In this document: positions 8,296 to 16,346 of the stretch, in pieces
How the letters are laid out: every line of letters begins with the position of its first letter
How positions within the stretch are numbered: position 1 is the first letter of the stretch
Assembly: GCA_963422775.4 (NCBI GenBank)
Contig: CAUJSJ030000088.1
Location: 43,589-107,588, forward strand
DNA: 64,000 bases
Reading direction: 5' to 3'
Origin: Pelomonas sp963422775
Lineage (GTDB): Bacteria; Pseudomonadota; Gammaproteobacteria; Burkholderiales; Burkholderiaceae_C
Program-made: the position numbers and the translations under genes
Notes under the pieces: model-generated
The model's database searches: none
Seen by the model: only the letters and a program-made list of their open reading frames with translations
Told to the model about the DNA's origin: nothing

Positions 8296-9561
8296 CGCGA
8301 CTCTCAGCATTTCGCGACGCTCGGCCAGTTCGGCCGGCGGCCAAGGGCTCCAGCTGAGGTTCTGGGCGTACATCCCGTACAGAGCCTGCAGGTTGCCCAG
8401 CACCTGCGGGTCGCGCGGCGACAAGGCCAGGGCGGCCAGCAGGCGTTGCGACAACTGCTCCGCCGCCGCAGCGCCGGGCGCGGCGCCCGCCAGCGAGGCG
8501 ACGGCCGCGAGGTTGGTGCCCGCCGCACTCGCCGGCAGGCGTTGCAACGCGGCGCCGAACAGCTCGGCCGCCTCGGCACGACGCCCCTGCGTCCAGGCGA
8601 CCTGGCCGCGCAGCGCCGCACCCAGGCCCCAGGCGCTGGGCGCCAGGTCGGCTGGCACGGCCTTTTCGTAGCGGGTGAGGCCCGCATCGACGGCACGCGC
8701 CACGCGCTCACGCTCGGCGGGCTGCAGGCCACCCACCTGCAGGCGCAGCCAGCCGGCGATGGCGTCGGCAAAGTCCAGCTCCGGCAGCCAGCGCGCCAGC
8801 TGCCATTCCGCCACGTCGCCGGCCGCGCCGGCGCGCATCCAGCCGGCCGGCAGGCCCGGGCGCATGGGCGCAACGCGCATCCAGTCGCCGCGCGCCTCGA
8901 CGATGGCATACGGGAAGCTCTGGTAGACCGAGCGCCCGATCTCCACCCCGGGCGCGGTGTCGCTGGGCTGCTGGCGCACCTGCAGCGCGGCGCGCGAAGC
9001 CTTGTCGATGCTCGCCAGCTCGTCGAGCCGGATGCGCCGTGGCGCAAAGGACAGCGCCTGGGTCGGCAGCGTGGCCTCGAACTTCGCGCCGGCCCAGTCG
9101 ATGCTTATCGTCTCGGGCGCCAGGCCCTGCGCGCCCTGGCGCGCGAAGCGCAGATAGGTCTGCAGGAAGAGCTCGCCGTCCTGCTCGAACAGGCGGCCCC
9201 AGATGGCCAGCACCGCCTTGCCGCGCTCGAGTTTGCCGGTGCCGGCGCCGGTCTGGCTGACGGTGGCGAGCACGCGATCGACGTCGCAGAGCCGGCTCGG
9301 GTCGGCCACCAGGTCCACGGCGCCCACGGAGCTGTACTTCAACATCGCCATCAGCAGCTGCAGGTGGGCCAGTGAGGAGATCTGCCGGCTGGCAGCCTGC
9401 ACGGTCGCGTCCCGGGCGCCATCGGCGCGCCAGGGCAGCACCAGCGCGTTCACCGCGGCGCCGCGGAAGACGACGGGGTCGGAGCAGGCGCGGATGTCCA
9501 TAGCCCGCGCCGGCAGCGCGCAGGCCAGGGCCAGCGACAGGAGTGCAAGGACGCGCCGCAT
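8281..9561 (-). CDS. Uncharacterised exported protein with SH3-like segment and repeat-rich C-terminus
   Basis: A 426-residue protein with a clean signal peptide (MRRVLALLSLALACALPARA). I do not recognise a named family. The middle contains YAIVEARGDWMRVAPMRPGLPAGWMRAG, which looks like a bacterial SH3-type segment, and the C-terminal third is Ala/Leu-rich with TPR-like helices (AEAAELFGAALQRL, LALSPRDPQVLGNLQALYGMY). The start shares one base with the stop of the preceding gene (TGATG), so it is the last of three coupled genes. The 3' end overlaps the convergent M20 gene by 15 bp. A periplasmic scaffold or assembly factor is possible, without direct support. Confidence 0.75.
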   Translation of the reverse strand: MRRVLALLSLALACALPARAMDIRACSDPVVFRGAAVNALVLPWRADGARDATVQAASRQISSLAHLQLLMAMLKYSSVGAVDLVADPSRLCDVDRVLATVSQTGAGTGKLERGKAVLAIWGRLFEQDGELFLQTYLRFARQGAQGLAPETISIDWAGAKFEATLPTQALSFAPRRIRLDELASIDKASRAALQVRQQPSDTAPGVEIGRSVYQSFPYAIVEARGDWMRVAPMRPGLPAGWMRAGAAGDVAEWQLARWLPELDFADAIAGWLRLQVGGLQPAERERVARAVDAGLTRYEKAVPADLAPSAWGLGAALRGQVAWTQGRRAEAAELFGAALQRLPASAAGTNLAAVASLAGAAPGAAAAEQLSQRLLAALALSPRDPQVLGNLQALYGMYAQNLSWSPWPPAELAERREMLRVASGGQ

Positions 9562-10349
9562 CACTGGCCTCCCGCGCAAGGCTGGGCGGGGTTCTGCAGC
9601 CGCAGCAGCCCGGTCTTGGGGTAGGCCGCATCGGCCAGCGCCTCGCGCAGCGTGCGGGCGGCGCTGTCCTGCACGAAGCCGTGCAGTGCGGTCAGGTCGG
9701 TCTTGCTGCGGCCGGTGATGGGGCGCTTGAGCATGGCGCCCAGCAGGCTGGCCGCGCGGCACAGGTTGGCGTGGGCCGGCTCGTAGGCGTGCTCGCGCAG
9801 CAGCTTCAGGCCCAGGGCGCTGGCGATGAAGGCGTCCAGGTCCAGCGGCTTGGAGATGAGCTGCACGGCGTCCGTCGTCGGTACGGCGCCGGCCTCGGGG
9901 TAGCGCAGGCGTTGCAACCCGGCCGGCACGGTCTCACGCTGGTCGGCCGCGAAGCGCAGCGGCACCAGCAGGTAGTTGATCTGCGCCGAGAGCACCGGCG
10001 GCGTGCCGTCGCGGTCGACGACGCCCCAGACCTCCAGCAGCACGCGCTGGTCGTTGAGCTGCTCGACGAGCTCGGCGCTGAACTCGCTGCCGTCCAGCGC
10101 CGGCGCGCGCTTGGGGCAGGCGCGAAAGGCCACCGGTGTGGCGCCGGGGTTGATCCAGCGCTCGTCGCGTTCCTGGTCCAGCTCGAACTGCAGCTTGTTC
10201 AGGAAGCGGTCGATGGCCGCGCGGTCGGGCATGGCCGCGCCGCTGGGCTCGCTGAGCAGCACCGTGAAGCGGCCCGGCGCCGGCGGGCAATTCACGACGG
10301 CGGCCTGGGCATGGGCGCAGAACAGAAAGGCGAGAACGGCAGTTCTCAT
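9561..10349 (-). CDS. Uncharacterised exported protein
   Basis: 262 residues with signal peptide MRTAVLAFLFCAHAQAA and cysteines in VNCPPAPGRF, RACPKR, LCRAA and QPCAGG that could form disulfides. The central part (LLEVWGVVDRDGTPPVLSAQINYLLVPLRF) looks like beta strands, and the C-terminus is helical (HEYEPAHANL-like stretch followed by AASLLGAMLK). No family is recognised. It sits between the membrane gene at 10354-10989 (4-base gap) and the 426-residue gene (1-base overlap), so the three are almost certainly made together. This is the second gene of that operon. Confidence 0.75.
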   Translation of the reverse strand: MRTAVLAFLFCAHAQAAVVNCPPAPGRFTVLLSEPSGAAMPDRAAIDRFLNKLQFELDQERDERWINPGATPVAFRACPKRAPALDGSEFSAELVEQLNDQRVLLEVWGVVDRDGTPPVLSAQINYLLVPLRFAADQRETVPAGLQRLRYPEAGAVPTTDAVQLISKPLDLDAFIASALGLKLLREHAYEPAHANLCRAASLLGAMLKRPITGRSKTDLTALHGFVQDSAARTLREALADAAYPKTGLLRLQNPAQPCAGGQ

Positions 10350-10353
10350 GGCA

Positions 10354-10989
10354 TCACTCCAGGTTGCTGATGGCTTCGTCCACCGCCTGCTTCAGCCGAG
10401 GATAGGCCTCGGCCGGCGCGGCAATGTCGCCGCCGATGCGCTGGCGCAGCTCGTCGGGCTTGCCGGCCACGGCGGCGTTGACCAGGTCGCGGTAGCGGCG
10501 CAGCTGCGGCAGGGCCTTGCTGCAGCCGTTGTCGCCGATGAGGCCGACCAGGCTGCGGTGGGCGCCGATGTCGTAGTGCTGGTTGCGCTTGAGCAGCAGC
10601 GGCGGCAGCACGCGGCACAGCAGTTGCGGGTCGCGCACCGCCATGGCCTCCAGGCCGCGCGTGGCTGCCACGGCATGCAGATCGGTGCGGCGCAGCTCCA
10701 TCAGCAGGGCTGGCAGCGCGGGTTCGCCGAAGGAGGCCAGCACGACGGCGCCATTGTTGAGCTTGCCGAGGTCTTCTTCCTCGGTGAGCTTTTGCAACAG
10801 CGCCAGCATTTCCTTGGTGTAGCTCAGGTCGAGCTGGCGCTGCTTGATGGCCAGGTCCACCGAGTCCTTGATCCAGAAGCCCAGCACCAGCACGACGATG
10901 CTGGCCAGCAGCTTGGGCGCCTCCGCACCCATCCAGCCAAGCAGGCGAGCGGGCCAGGGTTTGGGTGGCAAGGGGGTGGCGGCATCCAT
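10354..10989 (-). CDS. Uncharacterised single-span membrane protein with HEAT-like helices
   Basis: 211 residues. A proline-rich N-terminus (LPPKPWPARLLGWMG) leads into one membrane span (LLASIVVLVLGFWIKDSVDLAI), followed by a charged helix and ALPALLMELRRTDLHAVAATRGLEAM, a pattern like HEAT or armadillo repeats. It is the first gene of the three-gene operon ending at 8281. One anchored helical protein followed by two exported proteins suggests an envelope complex. The family is not recognised and no function is claimed. Confidence 0.72.
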   Translation of the reverse strand: MDAATPLPPKPWPARLLGWMGAEAPKLLASIVVLVLGFWIKDSVDLAIKQRQLDLSYTKEMLALLQKLTEEEDLGKLNNGAVVLASFGEPALPALLMELRRTDLHAVAATRGLEAMAVRDPQLLCRVLPPLLLKRNQHYDIGAHRSLVGLIGDNGCSKALPQLRRYRDLVNAAVAGKPDELRQRIGGDIAAPAEAYPRLKQAVDEAISNLE

Positions 10990-11036
10990 GGGCGCAGTGT
11001 GTGCCGCCCGTCACGCAACGCACAACCCCAAATCAG

Positions 11037-11585
11037 CTACGCGTTTGTGCGGGCGTCCGCGATGGCCGCATTGACGTGCTCGAGGATGAAATCCAGGCTG
11101 CCCTCTCCCCAGCCGCGCTGGGTGGCCGCCACCGTGGCGTCGGCCCGCACCACGACCGTGTAGGGCAACGAGCCCGGCTTGGCGAAAGCCTTGGCAGCGG
11201 CTTGGTCCGGGTCGTAGGTCAGCACGACCTGGCTGGACTCGGACAGCGCGCGGTGCAACTTGCGGAAGACCGCCCTCTCCTCGACGTTCACGGCGATGAC
11301 GCGCAGGCGATCCTTGCTCGTGGCGCCCTGCAGCCGATCCAGCACGGGCAGCTCGTTACGGCAATGCGGGCACCAGGCGGCCCAGAAGAAGACGACAACG
11401 GGCATGCCGGCGTAGTCGGCCAGGCTCAGCGCCTTGCCGTCCAGCGTCTGGCCAAGCGGTGCGTCCGACGCGACCCGCGCCAGCGTCTTGGGCTTGGCGG
11501 CCTCCTCGGCCTGCGCGGCGCCGCTGCCCAGTGCAGCGAGGCCGGCCCAGGCCAACAGGCCGCGGCGGTGCAACTCGTCGTTCAT
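11037..11585 (-). CDS. TlpA-like thioredoxin-fold oxidoreductase, exported
   Basis: 182 residues. An arginine-containing leader (RRGLLAWAGLAALGSGAAQA) is followed by a thioredoxin fold with active site WCPHC inside VVVFFWAAWCPHCRNELPVL and the cis-proline region GSLPYTVVVRAD. TlpA/ResA-type proteins reduce disulfides in the periplasm, often for cytochrome c or copper-site maturation. It follows the three-gene unknown operon on the same strand, but the 47-bp gap upstream leaves cotranscription open. The specific partner is not evident. Confidence 0.88.
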   Translation of the reverse strand: MNDELHRRGLLAWAGLAALGSGAAQAEEAAKPKTLARVASDAPLGQTLDGKALSLADYAGMPVVVFFWAAWCPHCRNELPVLDRLQGATSKDRLRVIAVNVEERAVFRKLHRALSESSQVVLTYDPDQAAAKAFAKPGSLPYTVVVRADATVAATQRGWGEGSLDFILEHVNAAIADARTNA

Positions 11586-11675
11586 GCGTCTCCCTGGCGG
11601 CGCGCGTGCAGTGCCGGCGCCGTAACCATTTTAGGCAGCGGGCGCGCTGCGCGACGTTACGGCTTGTGCCGGCGG

Positions 11676-12728
11676 TCAGACCGACGGTTGCTGAGCGCGC
11701 CGGCGGCGCAGGGCCGCCCCCGTGAGGCCCAGGCCCGCCAGCAGCAGCGCACCGCTGGCCGGCTCGGGCACGGCGGTGGCGTTCAGGTAGTCCTGCAGGA
11801 TCTGCGACGTGAACTTCTGGTAGCCCGGCTGCGCCAGGATGTTGGTGTTCAGATTCCAGCCGATGGCGTCGAACAGGGCCAGGTCCTGGGCGGTCACGAT
11901 GCCCTCCTGGCACAGGCCGCCGGTCGGGTCCATGATGCCGATCTGCAGCGTCGAGATGGTGCAGGTCACGCCGTCGTGCTGGCGCGGCGCCTCCTGCCAA
12001 TGCGAGGTTTGGAAGCCGTCGGCGCCGTTTGCGAAGTCCGAACGGCCGAACACCTCGCTGACGCCGCCATCGATGGAGAAGTACGGCGAGCCGCCCCACA
12101 GCATGCTGAAGGCGCCGTTCTGGTAGCGGAACATGTCCGTGTTGGCCGGCCGCGAGGCATTGGTGGAGTTGCTGCCGACGTTGCTCGTGAAGCCCAGCGC
12201 GTGGCCCATCTCGTGCACGGCGACGCTGACGAAGTCCGACGACACCGTCGCGAAGCCGTCGCGCGTGTCGAAGTCGAAGGGCCGGGCGCTGTTGAAGGTG
12301 ATGGTGGCGTCGAGCGCGCCCGCGGTGCCGGTGTACAGACCCAGCGCCTTCTGCAGCGCGGTGTTCAGCGTCACGTTGGCGTTGGAGAAGGTGGCCAGGT
12401 TGGCCGTCGCGACGAGGTCCAGCGACGTGGACGCATCGGCTGTGATGGCGGTGCGCCAGGCGGCCTGCGTCTTCTGGCCAGACGAGCTGGCGGTCTGGCC
12501 CAGCGTCGTGGGGGCAAAGCCCACCGTCGTGAAGCCCACGTTGAAGTTCAGCGTGACGTTGTCCGTCAGCACGGACTCCCAGTACCTGGCCGCGGCCGAG
12601 AACCCGACGTAAGCCGCGGTGCCCTGCTCGACCCCACCCGTGTTGATGAGGTTGATGGTGAGCGCGTGAGCACCCGGAACGGCCAGCAGCGCGGTGCAAG
12701 CACTGGCGAGGAGTTGGCGCAACTTCAT
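11676..12728 (-). CDS. PEP-CTERM surface zinc metalloprotease (NF038122-like)
   Basis: 350 residues: signal peptide (LLASACTALLAVPGAHA), a protease domain with the zinc motif VAVHEMGHALGF (HExxHxxGF), and a C-terminal PEP-CTERM sorting signal, VPEPASGALLLAGLGLTG followed by RRRR. Exosortase recognises this signal and transfers such proteins to the surface or exopolysaccharide. The gene is monocistronic. Two palindromic repeats lie 23-82 bp upstream of its ATG and are its likely control region. Substrate unknown; degradation or modification of surface protein is the reasonable guess. Confidence 0.88.
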   Translation of the reverse strand: MKLRQLLASACTALLAVPGAHALTINLINTGGVEQGTAAYVGFSAAARYWESVLTDNVTLNFNVGFTTVGFAPTTLGQTASSSGQKTQAAWRTAITADASTSLDLVATANLATFSNANVTLNTALQKALGLYTGTAGALDATITFNSARPFDFDTRDGFATVSSDFVSVAVHEMGHALGFTSNVGSNSTNASRPANTDMFRYQNGAFSMLWGGSPYFSIDGGVSEVFGRSDFANGADGFQTSHWQEAPRQHDGVTCTISTLQIGIMDPTGGLCQEGIVTAQDLALFDAIGWNLNTNILAQPGYQKFTSQILQDYLNATAVPEPASGALLLAGLGLTGAALRRRRAQQPSV

Positions 12729-12750
12729 CGGGATCCCTTGTGGAGACTGG

Positions 12751-12810
12751 GCGTGTCAGTTACCCAAACTGACATGGAAGGCGTGCCGGTTACCCAAACG
12801 GCACGCGGCG
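12751..12810 (-). promoter_or_regulatory. Two 30-bp repeats, each an inverted repeat around the same core
   Basis: 12751-12780 and 12781-12810 align end to end. Both contain the + strand core GTTACCCAAAC. Flanking arms differ between copies but stay complementary within each copy: TGTCAGTT with AACTGACA in the first, GTGCCG with CGGCAC in the second. The 30-bp spacing is close to three helical turns. They lie just upstream of the PEP-CTERM protease start. They read as tandem operators for a dimeric regulator, or as paired RNA hairpins in the leader. The regulator is unknown. Confidence 0.6.
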
Positions 12811-12903
12811 GATGCTAGGCGGACGTTCGTGCGGCGGCAATGCTGGTTTCGTCCCACGAGCCCGCGACAGCGTCAACCCTAGCCCACCTAGAATGCTTGG
12901 CCC

Positions 12904-13302
12904 ATGACTGCCCTGCCCCGCGCCCGCACCCGCCGCCAGACCTGGTGGCTGCTGGCCGTGTTCGTGCTGGCCATGCTGGCCCCGGGCTTCAGCGCCGCGC
13001 TGGCGCACGCACGGGGCGACTTCTCTGCCTGGCAGGACATCTGCCGCGCACCGTCTGCCAGTTCGGCGGGGCAGCAGAGCCAACCCGCCGAGCCGGGCGG
13101 CGCCGGGCTCAAGCTGCTGGCCCAGGGCCACTGCCCGGCCTGCCATCTGGGCCACGCCGACCTGGCTCCACCGCCCGTGCCAGCACCGTTGGCGCTGCGT
13201 GCGGATGTGGTGCTGGAGGCCCCCGAGCGTTTCTGGACCGCACCGGTCACCGCCCACGCCTGGCGCCCTGCCAGCGCACGCGCCCCACCCGGGCTGATCT
13301 GA
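12904..13302 (+). CDS. DUF2946-like small exported protein
   Basis: 132 residues with an N-terminal hydrophobic span (TWWLLAVFVLAMLAPGFSAALA) and a conserved-looking CPACH-type cluster (GHCPACHLGHADL) in the middle. That layout fits DUF2946, small proteins often found beside metal, especially copper, transport genes. The CPACHLGH cluster resembles a haem motif but is common in this family and may bind metal. It precedes a TonB-dependent receptor and a YcnI-family protein on the same strand, supporting a copper-related operon. Confidence 0.7.
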   Translation: MTALPRARTRRQTWWLLAVFVLAMLAPGFSAALAHARGDFSAWQDICRAPSASSAGQQSQPAEPGGAGLKLLAQGHCPACHLGHADLAPPPVPAPLALRADVVLEAPERFWTAPVTAHAWRPASARAPPGLI

Positions 13303-13328
13303 GTCTCCCGCGCTGCCGGGCCGATGAG

Positions 13329-13379
13329 GCCTGGCGTTTGCCTGGCCTTTGCCTGGCCTTTGCCTGGCGTTTGCCTGAC
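13329..13379 (+). repeat. 11-bp tandem repeat array
   Basis: Four full units of GCCTGGCSTTT (S is G or C) start at 13329, 13340, 13351 and 13362, with a partial fifth unit at 13373. The unit length equals about one turn of DNA. The array lies in the 127-bp gap between the DUF2946 gene and the TonB receptor, 50 bp upstream of the receptor start. It could be a phased binding region, or simply slippage-prone repeat DNA that varies between strains. Confidence 0.75.
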
Positions 13380-13429
13380 ATGTGCCGCCGCCCTCCCGGG
13401 CGCCGGCCTGACTCCGATCCAGCCCATTC

Positions 13430-15815
13430 ATGAACAAGAAGACTGCCCTTGCGCGCGCGGCTGCCGCCTGCGCCGCCCTGTATCTCTTGCCGGCCCTGAC
13501 CCAGGCCTGCGACGACTGCGACTGCGACGACACCGCGCCCGCCGTGCTGGCCACCGCCGCCACAGACGACGCCCCGCCCCGCACCAGGCTCGGCCTCGTG
13601 CGCGTGCAGGGCGCCGCGCCCAGCTCGCTGCCCACCAACATCCTCACCACCCGCGAGACCGTCACGCGCGAGGAGATCGAGCGCAGCATCAACGCGACCG
13701 ACTCGGAAGACGCGCTCAAGTACCTGCCCAGCCTGCTGGTGCGCAAGCGCTACATCGGTGACTACAACCACGCCATCCTGTCCAGCCGTGCCTCGGGCAC
13801 CGGCAACAGCGCGCGCTCGGCCGTCTACGCGGACGGCATCCTGCTGTCCAACTACCTGGGCAACGGCGTGGGCGGGCTTTCGTTCCCGCCGCGCTGGGGG
13901 CTGGTGACGCCCGAAGAAATCGAGCGCGTCGACGTCATGTACGGCCCCTTCTCGGCCGCCTACCCGGGCAACTCGGTCGGCGCCGTGGTGGACTACGTGA
14001 CCCGCATGCCGGCGAAGTTCGAGGCCCACGCCAAGGTCGGCGTCGTGTCCCAGCCCTTCGAGCTCTACAACACGAAGGCCACCTACCGTGCCTGGCAGGC
14101 CCAGCGCGTCGGTCGGCAGCCGCGAAGGCGACTTCAGCTGGTGGATCAACGTCAACCGCACCGACAGCGACGGCCAGCCGCTGACGTTCGCGACGCGGCT
14201 GGTCTCCACCGGCGTCACCGGCACGGCCGGCACGCCGGTCACCGGTGCCGTGCCCGGGCTGAACAACGCCAACCAGCCCTGGCTGCTGCTCGGCTCGGCC
14301 ACGCAATACGACACCCGGCAGGACCACCTCAAGGTCAAGCTCGCCTACGACCTGAGCCCCACCGTGCGCGCCAGCTATGTGCTGGGCGTGTGGCACAACG
14401 ACTCGGACGGCAACTCCGTCAGCTATCTGCGCAACGCGGCGGGCCAGCCGGTGTACTCGGGCGCCATCAACATCGACGGCAAGCAGTACGCCGCGCTGAC
14501 CGGCGGCGATTTCGCGCTGACCCGCGAGAAGCTGCAGCACGTCATGCACGGCCTGTCGGTCAAGAGCCGCACGGGCGGTGAATGGGACTGGGAACTGGCC
14601 GCCAGCCTCTACGACTACCAGAAGGACGACAAACGCCAGAACGCCGCCGGCAACCCGCAGCCGGGCGCCTGGACCGGCGGCGGCGGCACGCTGGCCGACG
14701 GCAGCGGCACGGGCTGGAACACCCTCGCGGCCAAGGGCATCTGGCGCCCCGTCGGCACGGCGCATGTCGTGGATTTCGGTCTGCAGCAGGACAGCTACAA
14801 GCTCCGCTACCTGACCTCCTACATCACCGGCAACTACTTGACGGACGGCCCGGGCGCGCTGGCCAACAACGTGCGCGGCAACACGCGGCTGCAAGCCGCC
14901 TACGCGCAGGACGCCTGGCTGCTGAACGCCGACTGGAAGGCCGTCATCGGCCTGCGTGCCGAAGCCTGGAAGGCCTTCGACGGCCGCACCGACTTCTCGG
15001 CCACCAACGGCCAGAGCTACGCCAGCCGCAGCGAGCACTTCCTGTCGCCCAAGGCCGCCCTGTCCTGGCAGGCCGCGCCGGAGACGGTGCTGAAGGCCTC
15101 GGTCGGCCGCGCGGTGCGCATGCCGACGGTGAGCGAGCTCTACGGCGCCACGTCCACGGCCAACTCGAAGTACATCAACGACCCCAACCTCAAGCCCGAG
15201 AAGTCCTGGACGGCCGAACTGAGCGCCGAGCAAGGCTGGGGCGCGCTGCAATCCCGCGTGACGCTGTTCGCCGAAACCACGCGCGACTCGCTGTACTCGC
15301 AGACCACCTTCGACCCCGTCGCCAACCTCAACATCAGCCGTGTGCAGAACGTCGACAAGATAGCCACCTCCGGCCTGGAGGCCACGCTGGGCGCGAGCGA
15401 CTGGCTGCTCAAGGGCCTGGACCTGAGCGGCAGCCTCACCTACACCGACTCCAGGATCAAGGCCAACAGCGGCTTCGTCGCGACGCCGGGCGACACCGTC
15501 GGCCGCTGGCAGCCCAACATCCCGCGCTGGCGCGCCACTGCGCTGGCCGGCTACCGCTTCAACGAGCAGTGGAGCGCCAGCCTCGCCGCCCGCTACAGCG
15601 GCCCGCAGTACCGCACGCTGAACAACGCCGACGTGAACGGCCATGCCTACCAGGGCGTCAGCAAGTACGCGACGGCTGATGTGCGCGTGCTGTGGAAGAT
15701 CGACCGCCCGTGGAGCGCCGCGTTCGGCATCGACAACCTGAACAACGACAAGTACTGGAACTTCCACCCCTACCCGCAACGCAGCTACTCAGCCGAGCTG
15801 AAATTCGATCTATGA
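13430..15815 (+). pseudogene. TonB-dependent receptor, probable metal receptor, with a +1 frameshift
   Basis: The frame from ATG 13430 encodes a signal peptide, a Cys/Asp-rich mature N-terminus (CDDCDCDD) and the plug domain (ILTTRETVTREEIERS, SRASGTGNSARSAVYADGI, VDVMYGPFSAAYPGNSVGAV). It loses sense at residue ~223. The beta-barrel continues in the frame marked by GSREGDFSWWINVNRT and runs to a terminal strand SYSAELKFDL at 15815. Dropping one C from 14100-14102 joins them as YRAWQASASVGSREG. The combined length, about 795 residues, is normal. The YcnI gene overlaps its stop (ATGA). With DUF2946 and YcnI as neighbours, copper uptake is the best guess. Pseudogene or consensus error cannot be separated here. 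Confidence 0.8.
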
Positions 15816-16342
15816 AAACCACCCTCACCACGATGCTGCTCGGGCTGGCAGGCGCCGCCCAGGCCCACATCACGCTGGACCAGCCCGACGCCCCCGCCGG
15901 CAGCAGCTACCGCGCCGTCTTCAAGGTCGGCCACGGCTGCGAGGGCGGCGCGGCGACGAAGGAGATCGTCGTCACGACACCCGAAGGCCTGCGCGGCGCC
16001 AAGCCCATGCCCAAACCCGGCTGGACCCTGACCACCACCCGCCGCCCGTTGAAGACGCCCTACGAGAGCCACGGCAAGCCCGTCACCGATGAGCTGGCCG
16101 AGGTGCGCTGGGTGGCCAACAGCGAGGCCAGCCAGCTGCCGGATGCCTGGTACGACGAGTTCGTGCTGCGCGCCACGCTGCCGGCCGAGCCGGGGGAGCT
16201 GTGGTTCAAGGTGCGGCAGGTGTGCACGACCGGCGAATGGAATTGGGCCGAGATCCCGGCCACGCCGGCCGCCAAGCCACGCGCGCCGGCGGTGCGCCTG
16301 CTGGTCAGGCCCGCCACAGACGCCGCGGCCCACGCCCACTGA
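15812..16342 (+). CDS. YcnI-family (DUF1775) copper-binding protein
   Basis: 176 residues. After a short signal peptide (MKTTLTTMLLGLAGAAQA) the mature chain begins HITLDQPDAPAGSSYRAVFKVGHGCEG, which matches YcnI/DUF1775 proteins: the N-terminal histidine and downstream residues bind copper. VRWVANSEASQLPDAWYDEFVLR and LWFKVRQVC are also typical. The ATG overlaps the TonB receptor stop as ATGA, so expression is coupled. The protein ends in HAH. It is probably a periplasmic copper chaperone serving the receptor. The stop lies 4 bp from the convergent PEP-CTERM gene. Confidence 0.85.
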   Translation: MKTTLTTMLLGLAGAAQAHITLDQPDAPAGSSYRAVFKVGHGCEGGAATKEIVVTTPEGLRGAKPMPKPGWTLTTTRRPLKTPYESHGKPVTDELAEVRWVANSEASQLPDAWYDEFVLRATLPAEPGELWFKVRQVCTTGEWNWAEIPATPAAKPRAPAVRLLVRPATDAAAHAH

Positions 16343-16346
16343 GGCG

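Noticed and set aside
13130..13160. CPACH in the DUF2946 protein as a c-type haem site
   Set aside because: The surrounding sequence lacks cytochrome features, and Cys/His clusters are typical of this small metal-associated family.
13329..13379. Possible CRISPR-like array
   Set aside because: Units are 11 bp without spacers; this is a simple tandem repeat. No CRISPR array was seen anywhere in the window.
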